Assembly (NCBI GenBank): GCA_937896695.1
Contig: CALBOT010000157.1
Coordinates: forward strand, 1 to 12,642
DNA: 12,642 nt
Source: an uncultured Candidatus Nitrosopelagicus sp.
GTDB taxonomy: Archaea; Thermoproteota; Nitrososphaeria; Nitrososphaerales; Nitrosopumilaceae
Direction: 5' to 3'
Below the pieces are notes generated by a model that had not been told where the DNA came from, did no database searches, and was given only the letters and a program-made list of their open reading frames with translations. Below, one piece after another: positions 6,842 to 12,189 of the stretch. The position numbers were made by a program, and so were the translations under genes. Every line of letters starts with the position of its first letter. Within the stretch, counting starts at the first letter, position 1.

Positions 6842-7773
6842 TTTATATCCAGATAAATTGGAATCCCCTTTTGACTAGATAAAAGAGCTGCTTCTGCAAT
6901 CCTTGTTACATTAACTGCATGTTCTGACCTTACTCTTAACTCATTTTTACCCTCAATTGCATCAAGAAAATTTCTAATCTCTAATGATAGTGGTTCTTCT
7001 TTTTGTTTTGACGGCATTTCTGTTCCTTTGTCCGTTTCTACTCGTATTTCCTGTGTAATGAAATCTGAAAAAATTCGCCCGTCAGTACATACGGCATTAA
7101 AGTTTCTTACTCTAGTTGGAGTTATCCAATTTGATGAAATTGTAGCTATTCTGTTATCTTTGAAACCGAGCATTATGGTTGCAAAATCCTCATGTTCATG
7201 ATTAATTTGTCCTGATTTTGCAAATACCACTTGTGGTGTTTCATCAAAAAGCCACATTGCTGTATCGATATCGTGGACACTTGTATCATAAATTATTCCA
7301 ACATCTTTGATGTGTAATGGCATTCTATGTTCTCGATAAAATTCAAGTCTAATCAAATCTCCAAATTTCTTTCTTTTAAGATATTCTTTGACATGAGCTA
7401 CTGCAGGATTAAATCTTTCAATATATCCACATGTTAAAATGACCTTTTTCTTTTTAGCTTCTTCTACCAACTTTTCACCGTCTTCTGAAAGATACGTCAT
7501 TGGTTTTTCTACAAAGACATGTTTCTTTTTTTCAATTAATTGTAATGCTATTTGTGAATGGGTTGATGTAGGAGTACAAATGAATGCTGCATCAAAATCT
7601 TCATTTTCAAATAATTCTTCTAAAGTTTTATAATAATTGACATTATATTTTTCTCCAAATTCTTTTGCTCTTTCATAATTCATATCACAAATTGCTGACA
7701 ATACTCCGAATTCTGACAAAACTCTACAATGATTTTTACCCCAACCACCTGTTCCAATTTGAATTACTTTCAT
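6838..7773 (-). CDS. Gfo/Idh/MocA-family NAD(P)-dependent oxidoreductase
   Basis: 311-residue two-domain dehydrogenase that oxidises or reduces a sugar or cyclitol hydroxyl. The Rossmann motif is IGTGGWGKNH (6-15), followed by CTPTSTH (66-72) and the signature E89-K90-P91 (VEKPMT), whose lysine is catalytic in the family. TSVHDIDTAMWL (164-175) supplies the H167/D168/D170 region typical of the second domain. There is no signal peptide, unlike the periplasmic members. The adjacent acyltransferase of WbpD type suggests a WbpB-like role on a UDP-sugar, such as 3-oxidation of a UDP-GlcNAc uronate. However, no DegT-type sugar aminotransferase is present in the window to complete that pathway. Its start lies 2 nt after the aminotransferase stop. 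Confidence 0.9.
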   Translation of the reverse strand: MKVIQIGTGGWGKNHCRVLSEFGVLSAICDMNYERAKEFGEKYNVNYYKTLEELFENEDFDAAFICTPTSTHSQIALQLIEKKKHVFVEKPMTYLSEDGEKLVEEAKKKKVILTCGYIERFNPAVAHVKEYLKRKKFGDLIRLEFYREHRMPLHIKDVGIIYDTSVHDIDTAMWLFDETPQVVFAKSGQINHEHEDFATIMLGFKDNRIATISSNWITPTRVRNFNAVCTDGRIFSDFITQEIRVETDKGTEMPSKQKEEPLSLEIRNFLDAIEGKNELRVRSEHAVNVTRIAEAALLSSQKGIPIYLDIK

Positions 7774-7775
7774 TC

Positions 7776-8690
7776 TTAATACACGTTAGTTAACCATTTG
7801 GAAAATTTTTTGTTATTATTCATTACTATCTGTGTGTATGTTTCCATAACTTGTTTTGTTACATTTCCAACTTTTCCGTCTCCAATTTTTTTAGATTCTA
7901 TCTTGATTACAGGCGTTATTTCTGCTGCTGTTCCAGTTAGAAATATCTCATCCGCTTTTTTTAATTCTTCTTTTGAAATTTCTCTAACTTTTGTTTTAAT
8001 TTTAATTGTTTTGGAAAAATCTAAAATTGATTTTCTGGTTATTCCGTCTAATGCTGATGATGAAAGTGGCGGTGTAATCAAAGTATTATTTTTTACAATA
8101 AAAATATTTTCTCCAGGTGCTTCGCTCACTTTGTTATTTTTATCTAACAGAATCGCTTCATCAAATTTTCTTTTTTTTGCATCTTGTGTGGCTAGAATTG
8201 AATTTAGATAATTACCTCCCATTTTTGCCTGTGTAGGAGTTGAACTATCATTAAATTTTTTCCATTTTGAAATACACGCAGTAATTCCATTTTTATTAAA
8301 TAAATCTCCAAATGGAAAACAGAAAATTACTGCGTGTGTTGGTGCTTTTTTTGTTACGTGTAAATTAATTCCATATTGGCCTACAAAATAAAATGGTCTG
8401 ATGTAGCATGAAGTTTTAATTTTATTTTTTTTACATAGATTAATTACTGCATCTTTGATCTCTTTATCTGAAAATCTTAATGTAATGTCATAAAATTTTC
8501 CTGATTTTCTAAATCTGCTAATATGTTCATCCAATTTGAAAATGTTTAGTTCATTTCCATTCCAATATGCTCTAATTCCTTCAAAAATTGATGTGCCATA
8601 ATGAATTGCATGAGTTGTTACTGGAATTTTTGCACTGCTATGTTTAACATATTTCCCATCAAACCAAATTAATTCAGATATTGAACTCAC
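7776..8690 (-). CDS. ilvE: Branched-chain amino acid aminotransferase-like (class IV)
   Basis: 304-residue fold-type IV PLP aminotransferase, most like branched-chain aminotransferases, which make Val, Leu and Ile from their 2-oxoacids with glutamate. Motifs: HYGTSIFEGIRAY (30-42), RPFYFVGQYGI (98-108), the Schiff-base lysine K156 in TQAKMGGNYLNS, the SEAPGENIF cofactor segment (189-197) and the phosphate-contacting TGTAAEITPV (252-261). The length is standard. The start is GTG at 8690; a TATA-like AATAAATA lies about 26 nt upstream. It leads a four-gene operon with a sugar-type dehydrogenase and acyltransferase. D-amino acid transaminase and aminodeoxychorismate lyase are relatives, but the EGIRAY and RPF motifs favour BCAT. 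Gene symbol by family similarity. Confidence 0.88.
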   Translation of the reverse strand: MSSISELIWFDGKYVKHSSAKIPVTTHAIHYGTSIFEGIRAYWNGNELNIFKLDEHISRFRKSGKFYDITLRFSDKEIKDAVINLCKKNKIKTSCYIRPFYFVGQYGINLHVTKKAPTHAVIFCFPFGDLFNKNGITACISKWKKFNDSSTPTQAKMGGNYLNSILATQDAKKRKFDEAILLDKNNKVSEAPGENIFIVKNNTLITPPLSSSALDGITRKSILDFSKTIKIKTKVREISKEELKKADEIFLTGTAAEITPVIKIESKKIGDGKVGNVTKQVMETYTQIVMNNNKKFSKWLTNVY

Positions 8691-8711
8691 AAAAAATTCT
8701 AGAACTTTGTC

Positions 8712-8719
8712 TATTTATT
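8712..8719 (-). promoter_or_regulatory. TATA-like box of the aminotransferase operon
   Basis: The minus strand reads AATAAATA, centred about 26 nt upstream of the GTG at 8690. It lies just downstream of the stop codon of the nucleotidyltransferase gene (8726-8728). It would give a leaderless transcript for the four-gene operon. It is weaker than the tbp box, in AT-rich sequence. Confidence 0.4.
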
Positions 8720-8725
8720 CTATAA

Positions 8726-9322
8726 CTAGGTATATCCTTCTCTTGGGAATTTCATACCTAATACTCTCATTGTATTATCTTCTGATGAGGCAAATTTTTC
8801 AACAATATTCCAATTTTTCTTAATAATTTCTGCAACCGCTTTTGGAACCTGTTTCTCCCAATCTTTTGTGTTTCCAGAAACTGAATCATACATGTCATTT
8901 TTCACCGATGTTGCAGAGAGCTTTTTCCTTTGACCTACTTTTGGTCTCAATCTGTATATTTTTAGCATGAATCCTTCTGCTTTGTCGCCTGTGTATGTGT
9001 AGTAATTTCCGTCAATTTCACTGAGAATTTCTTTTCTTAATTCCCATGAACCTCTGGAAATAAGCGGTGGAAAATATTTCTTAAAAGGTGCGTGAAATGT
9101 ATAGTTTGAGGAAACTGTAATTGAATCTCCAAAAACTGACTCTAACATTTCTTTTCTAAGTTCAAATGTAAATGGAAAGCTCTTACTGTTTACTTCTTTG
9201 TCTCCAATCAAAAATCTAACTGGCATGACTACTACTTTGTCATTTTTTACTAAATCTTTGATGATTTCTGCATGAGCATTTGTTACTGGATTCAAATGAG
9301 CCAAGTAAATTGCAATTGTCAT
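8726..9322 (-). CDS. Nucleotidyltransferase-superfamily protein (NMNAT-like, altered HxGH motif)
   Basis: 198-residue protein of the cytidylyltransferase-like HxGH fold, which transfers nucleotidyl groups to phosphates (NMN, pantetheine phosphate, glycerol phosphate). The N-terminus YLAHLNPVTNAHAEIIKDL (6-24) matches the G-x-F-x-P-x-H-x-G-H pattern, but the core is T14-N-A-H17. KLSATSVKNDMYD (134-146) corresponds to the ISSTxIR triphosphate-binding motif. Between them is an unrecognised basic, aromatic-rich region (65-125), and a C-terminal extension ends in KFPREGYT. Overall it is closest in outline to NadM/NadD adenylyltransferases, but the substrate cannot be fixed from sequence. The ATG at 9322 follows the reductase gene by 57 nt, with a possible TATA at 9361-9370, so it may be separately transcribed. 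Confidence 0.7.
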   Translation of the reverse strand: MTIAIYLAHLNPVTNAHAEIIKDLVKNDKVVVMPVRFLIGDKEVNSKSFPFTFELRKEMLESVFGDSITVSSNYTFHAPFKKYFPPLISRGSWELRKEILSEIDGNYYTYTGDKAEGFMLKIYRLRPKVGQRKKLSATSVKNDMYDSVSGNTKDWEKQVPKAVAEIIKKNWNIVEKFASSEDNTMRVLGMKFPREGYT

Positions 9323-9354
9323 ATTGTTCTGATGTATGTCTTGTATTTCAATAA

Positions 9355-9370
9355 TTGAGTTTTATTATAA
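9355..9370 (-). promoter_or_regulatory. Possible promoter of the nucleotidyltransferase gene with AACTCAA element
   Basis: The minus strand has TTATAATAAA (9370-9361) followed directly by AACTCAA (9361-9355), about 43 nt upstream of the ATG at 9322. That predicts a short leader of roughly 17 nt with no visible Shine-Dalgarno. The AACTCAA element abuts the TATA box as in the ferritin promoter. The sequence is AT-rich, so this is tentative. Confidence 0.3.
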
Positions 9371-9379
9371 GAAATTAGA

Positions 9380-10222
9380 TTAACCATACGATTCAAATTT
9401 AACTTCGTAACTTCCATCTTCACGTTTATTTCGTTCTGTTACGAAATCTTTGTTTTGTAAATAATCCATTGTTCCATCTATGGTTCCTTGCCATCCACAA
9501 ATGTAAAACATTGTGTTATCTTTGGTAATTGGTTCTCCAACTAATTCTTCTAATGGTGATTTCTCTCCAGCCTTTGCTCTTAGGAATTGTTCTACTCTTC
9601 CTGTTTGACCGGTCCATGCACGATTAAACCATTCTTGTGGTCTACTAATTGCTGCTCTATATTTGAAATTCCATTTATCTGCTCCCTTATCGATGCTCTC
9701 ATTTTCTAAATCGGTAAGAAGTTGTTTGTAACTTAATTCATCAACATAACTTGCACCGTGTAAAACTATAATCTCTCTTTTATCTCCTATTTCATGAAGA
9801 TGTTGTGCATAACTGACAAATGGGGCAAGTCCTGTTCCTCCTCCGATACACACAATTCTTCTAGTGTCTGGTTCTCCATCTGGTAATTCATTATTGATTG
9901 TTAAATTACCTGTTGGCTTAATCCAGCTAACTTCTGAACCTTCTTTTGCATTAAACAATTCAGTTGTCAATCTACCTGGAAATGGTTTTTTAACCCATCT
10001 AATTACAAATTCAAAAAATTTTTTATTTTCTGGATGTGATGCAATTGAATATGCACGTCTAACAATTTTGTTATCTTCTCCAGGTACTGGCATTCCAATT
10101 GTTAAAAATTGACCTGGTTTGAAATCTGGAATTACTCCATCTTCTGGAACAAGACGAAATATGCCAAGATCCTCTTTTAGTAATTGTGTATAAGTTAATG
10201 TTGCTTTATTATCTTGAACCAT
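9380..10222 (-). CDS. Ferredoxin-NADP reductase-type flavoprotein
   Basis: 280-residue FAD/NAD(P)H oxidoreductase of the ferredoxin-NADP reductase family, passing electrons between NAD(P)H and a small redox protein such as ferredoxin. Residues 1-110 are the FAD barrel: PGQFLTIG (36-43), R56-A-Y-S59 (the R-x-Y-S flavin motif) and PGRLTTEL (82-89), which contacts the FAD pyrophosphate. Residues 120-280 bind NAD(P)H: CIGGGTGLAPFVS (125-137), then YICGWQGTIDG (240-250), with C242-G243 in the usual hydride-transfer position. There is no iron-sulfur motif or membrane segment, so it is a soluble single-subunit enzyme. The ATG at 10222 has a TATA box about 26 nt upstream, preceded by two overlapping palindromes that suggest metal-responsive control. 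The natural electron partner is unknown. Confidence 0.9.
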   Translation of the reverse strand: MVQDNKATLTYTQLLKEDLGIFRLVPEDGVIPDFKPGQFLTIGMPVPGEDNKIVRRAYSIASHPENKKFFEFVIRWVKKPFPGRLTTELFNAKEGSEVSWIKPTGNLTINNELPDGEPDTRRIVCIGGGTGLAPFVSYAQHLHEIGDKREIIVLHGASYVDELSYKQLLTDLENESIDKGADKWNFKYRAAISRPQEWFNRAWTGQTGRVEQFLRAKAGEKSPLEELVGEPITKDNTMFYICGWQGTIDGTMDYLQNKDFVTERNKREDGSYEVKFESYG

Positions 10223-10244
10223 TTCTTAAAAAAGTGAATTTATG

Positions 10245-10252
10245 TTTAAATA
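10245..10252 (-). promoter_or_regulatory. TATA box of the flavoprotein reductase gene
   Basis: The minus strand reads TATTTAAA, centred about 26 nt upstream of the ATG at 10222, consistent with a leaderless mRNA. The candidate operator begins 8 nt further upstream. Confidence 0.6.
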
Positions 10253-10259
10253 TCTTCTG

Positions 10260-10287
10260 TTAGATTAGCCTAACTCAAATTGAGTTA
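10260..10287. promoter_or_regulatory. Two overlapping palindromes: candidate metal-responsive operator
   Basis: Bases 10260-10278 read TTAGATTAGCCTAACTCAA, matching 16 of 19 positions of the bacterial DtxR/IdeR iron-box consensus as I recall it (TTAGGTTAGSCTAACCTAA). The core TTAGCCTAA is a perfect odd palindrome. Overlapping it, 10271-10287 is a perfect 17-nt palindrome, TAACTCAA-a-TTGAGTTA. Both lie just upstream of the TATA box of the reductase gene and about 12 nt upstream of the probable tRNA TATA box. DtxR-family regulators occur in archaea. The assignment to iron or manganese control is inference. Confidence 0.5.
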
Positions 10288-10298
10288 AATGTTGGTAA

Positions 10299-10306
10299 TT
10301 TTTTAA
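10299..10306 (+). promoter_or_regulatory. Probable TATA box of tRNA-Ala
   Basis: TTTTTTAA is centred about 31 nt upstream of the first tRNA base (10334). This predicts transcription starting a few bases before the mature 5' end, leaving a short leader for RNase P. It is divergent from the reductase promoter. Confidence 0.4.
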
Positions 10307-10333
10307 GAAATCGAATCGTTTAGGTTCGATACT

Positions 10334-10410
10334 GGGCCGGTAGTTCAGACTGGTAGAATACGCGCATGGCATGCGTGGGGTCAAGGGTTCAAATCCCTTT
10401 CGGTCCACCA
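10334..10410 (+). tRNA. tRNA-Ala, anticodon GGC, CCA encoded
   Basis: A complete cloverleaf can be folded by eye. The acceptor stem is GGGCCGG with TCGGTCC, containing the G3-U70 wobble that is the alanine identity element. The D stem is GTTC/GAAT, the anticodon stem CGCGC/GCGTG with loop ATGGCAT (anticodon GGC, reading GCC and GCU), the variable loop 5 nt, and the T stem AAGGG/CCCTT with loop TTCAAAT. The discriminator is A and the genomic CCA follows. No intron is visible. The 3' end lies one base from the stop codon of the antisense HEAT gene. Confidence 0.96.
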
Positions 10411-10411
10411 T

Positions 10412-10945
10412 TTAATTAAAAAATTTCAAAATTTTATCAAATTCTGGTTCATTTAATTTCCGTATTTTTTCTAACTCTTCATCTGAAATTTTTTCTTTAA
10501 TTCTTGTTAATGCATACATTGCACTTTTCACTGCTTCCAAATTTGAATCAAAAATACCTCTATGCAATTCTTTAGATGATTCTTTTGCTTCCAAGTGTCC
10601 TAATGCACCATATGCACAAGTTCTCACTAAACCACTAGAATCATTTGTTAATTTTCTAATTTCTTCAATTGCATTTTTTTCGTTTCTATTTGCTAAAACT
10701 AACGCTGTGTATGCTCGCACATTTTTACTCTCATAATCTAATCCTAGAATCAAATCTTTCAAAATATCATTTTCATTGAGGAATAAGGTACTGAACACCT
10801 CTCCTCTAATTTCTATGTCATCATCATCAAATAATTGTATGATTTCCTGTATGATTTCTGGATCGTTATTTTGAGTTAAAGTCGTTAAGATACTTTTTCT
10901 AATTGTCTCATTTTTTAGCGATTTTGAAATTTCCTCTCTGTTCAT
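10412..10945 (-). CDS. HEAT-repeat protein
   Basis: Helical-repeat protein of 177 residues from the ATG at 10945. HEAT-like units (paired helices with conserved Asp/Arg and small residues) are visible as PEIIQEIIQLFDDDDIEIRG, then a segment ending SKNVRAYTALVLAN, then NAIEEIRKLTNDSSGLVRTC followed by AYGALGHLEA, then a unit with EAVKSAMYALTRIKE. It is acidic, with no membrane segment or signal; such proteins are scaffolds, some acting with phycobilin lyases or kinases, so no role is assigned. An in-frame ATG at 10987 would add 14 residues and overlap the Alba start codon. I prefer 10945 because TAAAATATTA (10971-10980) then sits about 30 nt upstream and the Alba promoter is left non-coding. 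The stop abuts the tRNA 3' end. Confidence 0.72.
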   Translation of the reverse strand: MNREEISKSLKNETIRKSILTTLTQNNDPEIIQEIIQLFDDDDIEIRGEVFSTLFLNENDILKDLILGLDYESKNVRAYTALVLANRNEKNAIEEIRKLTNDSSGLVRTCAYGALGHLEAKESSKELHRGIFDSNLEAVKSAMYALTRIKEKISDEELEKIRKLNEPEFDKILKFFN

Positions 10946-10955
10946 TCTGTCTTGA

Positions 10956-10964
10956 TTTAAATTA
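10956..10964 (+). promoter_or_regulatory. TATA box of the Alba gene
   Basis: TTTAAATTA is centred about 26 nt upstream of the Alba ATG at 10986, the spacing seen for other genes in this window, with no Shine-Dalgarno between. A leaderless Alba mRNA is likely. The box lies within 10 nt of the opposite-strand TATA-like element for the HEAT gene (10971-10980). Confidence 0.55.
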
Positions 10965-10970
10965 TCCTCG

Positions 10971-10980
10971 TAATATTTTA
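10971..10980 (-). promoter_or_regulatory. Possible TATA box of the HEAT-repeat gene
   Basis: The minus strand reads TAAAATATTA, centred about 30 nt upstream of the ATG at 10945. If the HEAT gene instead starts at 10987, this element would be inside its coding region. Confidence 0.35.
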
Positions 10981-10985
10981 CTCGC

Positions 10986-11273
10986 ATGTCGACCGAACAA
11001 CGAGACACTGTATTCATAGGCAAGAAACCAATTATGGCCTACGTCACTTCAACGTTAATCCAATTGGCCAACTTGCCTTCTGTCAACATCAAAGCTCGAG
11101 GAATGAGTATCGGTAGAGCCGTAGATGTTGCACAAATAATTTCAAGAAAGACCGAAAACTCCGGATATAGCATTGGAAATATATCCATAGGCTCTGAAAG
11201 TTTAGAGTCACAAGACGGTAAGACAAGAAATGTTTCCACAATAGAAATTGAAGTAAAGAGAAATACTCAATAA
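10986..11273 (+). CDS. albA: DNA/RNA-binding protein Alba
   Basis: 95-residue Alba-family chromatin protein, a dimeric IF3-like fold that coats and bridges DNA and also binds RNA. Motifs: DTVFIGKKPIMAYVTS (7-22), where K13/K14 match the lysine pair whose acetylation tunes DNA affinity in Sulfolobus Alba; NIKARGMSIGRAVDVAQII (34-52), the most conserved stretch; and NVSTIEIEVKRN (82-93), the last strand. Length and both ends are typical. The start MSTEQRDTVF is supported by a TATA box 26 nt upstream. Transcription probably ends in the T-rich tract just downstream. It is divergent from the HEAT-repeat gene and convergent with the lyase gene. Confidence 0.96.
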   Translation: MSTEQRDTVFIGKKPIMAYVTSTLIQLANLPSVNIKARGMSIGRAVDVAQIISRKTENSGYSIGNISIGSESLESQDGKTRNVSTIEIEVKRNTQ

Positions 11274-11285
11274 ACTCTTTACTAG

Positions 11286-11303
11286 TTTTTTCTTTTTTAT
11301 TTT
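11286..11303 (+). terminator. T-rich terminator downstream of Alba
   Basis: An almost uninterrupted T-tract, with only a C, an A and a few other bases, begins 13 nt after the Alba stop. Archaeal RNA polymerase commonly terminates at such T-runs without a hairpin. It overlaps the end of the convergent lyase gene (stop at 11297-11299). Confidence 0.5.
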
Positions 11304-12154
11304 GAATATTTTCCTTCTAATTTTCTAAATTTTGATAATTCTACGATATCGTTAAACTGATCAAAATTAACTAAATCTTTCTTAAGTCTTGTAGTAGTGC
11401 CTTTACTCTTTAATTCTTTGAGTATTTTCATTGTTGCAAACGTATTTGCATATAAAATTGATAATGGATATAGTATTAGCTGGAATCCCATTTTATGTAA
11501 TGTCGAAGTTGAACTAATTGGAGTTGCTCCTCCTTCAATCATATTTGCAACTAAGGGGGCGTTGATTGATTTGCCAATTTTCTTCATTTCTTCAATTGAT
11601 TTTGGGGCTTCAACAAAAATCAAATCTGCGCCAATTTTTTTATAATATTTACCTCTTTCAATTGCATCATCTAATCCTTCAGTGGCTCTGGCATCTGTTC
11701 TGGCAACTATTATGAAATCCTTATCTTGCTTTGCATCTACTGCCGCAGCTAATTTCTCAGCATATTCTTCTTTTTGAACAACCTCTTTTCCTTTCATATG
11801 TCCACATCTTTTAGGCCATTTTTGATCTTCAAGAAATATCCCTGATACTCCTGCAACTTGTAAATCTTGAAGTAATTTTTTTACAGTTAATGCATTACCA
11901 TATCCTGTATCTACATCTACAATTAGTGGCACTGAAATTGCATTTGCTATTCGTCTTGCATTGTCTGTTGTTTCAGATAATCCTATGAATCCATAATCTG
12001 GCATTCCTAATAATGTGGCAGATGTTCCATATCCGGTTTGAAACATTGCATCAAAACCTACTTTCTGAGCAATCTTTGCACCTATTGCATCATAAACTCC
12101 TGGAACTATCAGAGGTTTTGATTTGTCATTAATTAATTTCCGAAGTTTTTTCAT
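11297..12154 (-). CDS. Isocitrate lyase / PEP mutase superfamily enzyme
   Basis: 285-residue TIM-barrel enzyme that makes or breaks C-C or P-C bonds next to a carboxylate. Motifs: VPGVYDAIGAKIA (17-29), TGYGTSATLLGMPDYGF (40-56), the Mg-binding VDVDTGYGN (79-87, D80 and D82), EDQKWPKRCGH (109-119) with the lyase signature K-R-C-G-H whose C117 is the expected catalytic acid, ARTDA (151-155), E182, and NMIEGGATP (204-212). Short length without the isocitrate lyase insertions points to the 2-methylisocitrate lyase / oxaloacetate decarboxylase / carboxyphosphonoenolpyruvate mutase subgroup. K-R-C-G-H favours lyase activity over PEP mutase. No methylcitrate-cycle neighbour is visible, so the substrate is open. 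Start ATG 12154; ATAAATAAAA at 12173-12182 is a possible TATA box. Confidence 0.85.
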   Translation of the reverse strand: MKKLRKLINDKSKPLIVPGVYDAIGAKIAQKVGFDAMFQTGYGTSATLLGMPDYGFIGLSETTDNARRIANAISVPLIVDVDTGYGNALTVKKLLQDLQVAGVSGIFLEDQKWPKRCGHMKGKEVVQKEEYAEKLAAAVDAKQDKDFIIVARTDARATEGLDDAIERGKYYKKIGADLIFVEAPKSIEEMKKIGKSINAPLVANMIEGGATPISSTSTLHKMGFQLILYPLSILYANTFATMKILKELKSKGTTTRLKKDLVNFDQFNDIVELSKFRKLEGKYSK

Positions 12155-12172
12155 ATAGTCTGTCTACTTTTG

Positions 12173-12182
12173 TTTTATTTAT
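12173..12182 (-). promoter_or_regulatory. Possible TATA box of the lyase gene
   Basis: The minus strand reads ATAAATAAAA, centred about 24 nt upstream of the ATG at 12154. Directly upstream (12192-12183, minus strand) is TAGGCTAATC, a 10-mer that also occurs in the palindromic region in front of the reductase gene. Confidence 0.4.
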
Positions 12183-12189
12183 GATTAGC

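Noticed and set aside
7798..8211. Open frame on the plus strand, 137 codons, with hydrophobic stretches that look like membrane segments
   Set aside because: It is antisense to the BCAT-like gene, whose catalytic motifs are intact across the same bases. The Phe/Leu/Ile richness is the complement of Lys/Glu/Asn codons.
10412..11023. Longest possible HEAT-repeat frame starting at 11023
   Set aside because: The extra N-terminal residues are antisense to the conserved start of Alba and do not look like HEAT sequence; starts at 10945 or 10987 are more credible.
11039..11239. Open frame on the minus strand inside Alba
   Set aside because: Alba occupies the plus strand here with full family conservation; the antisense frame has no recognisable features.
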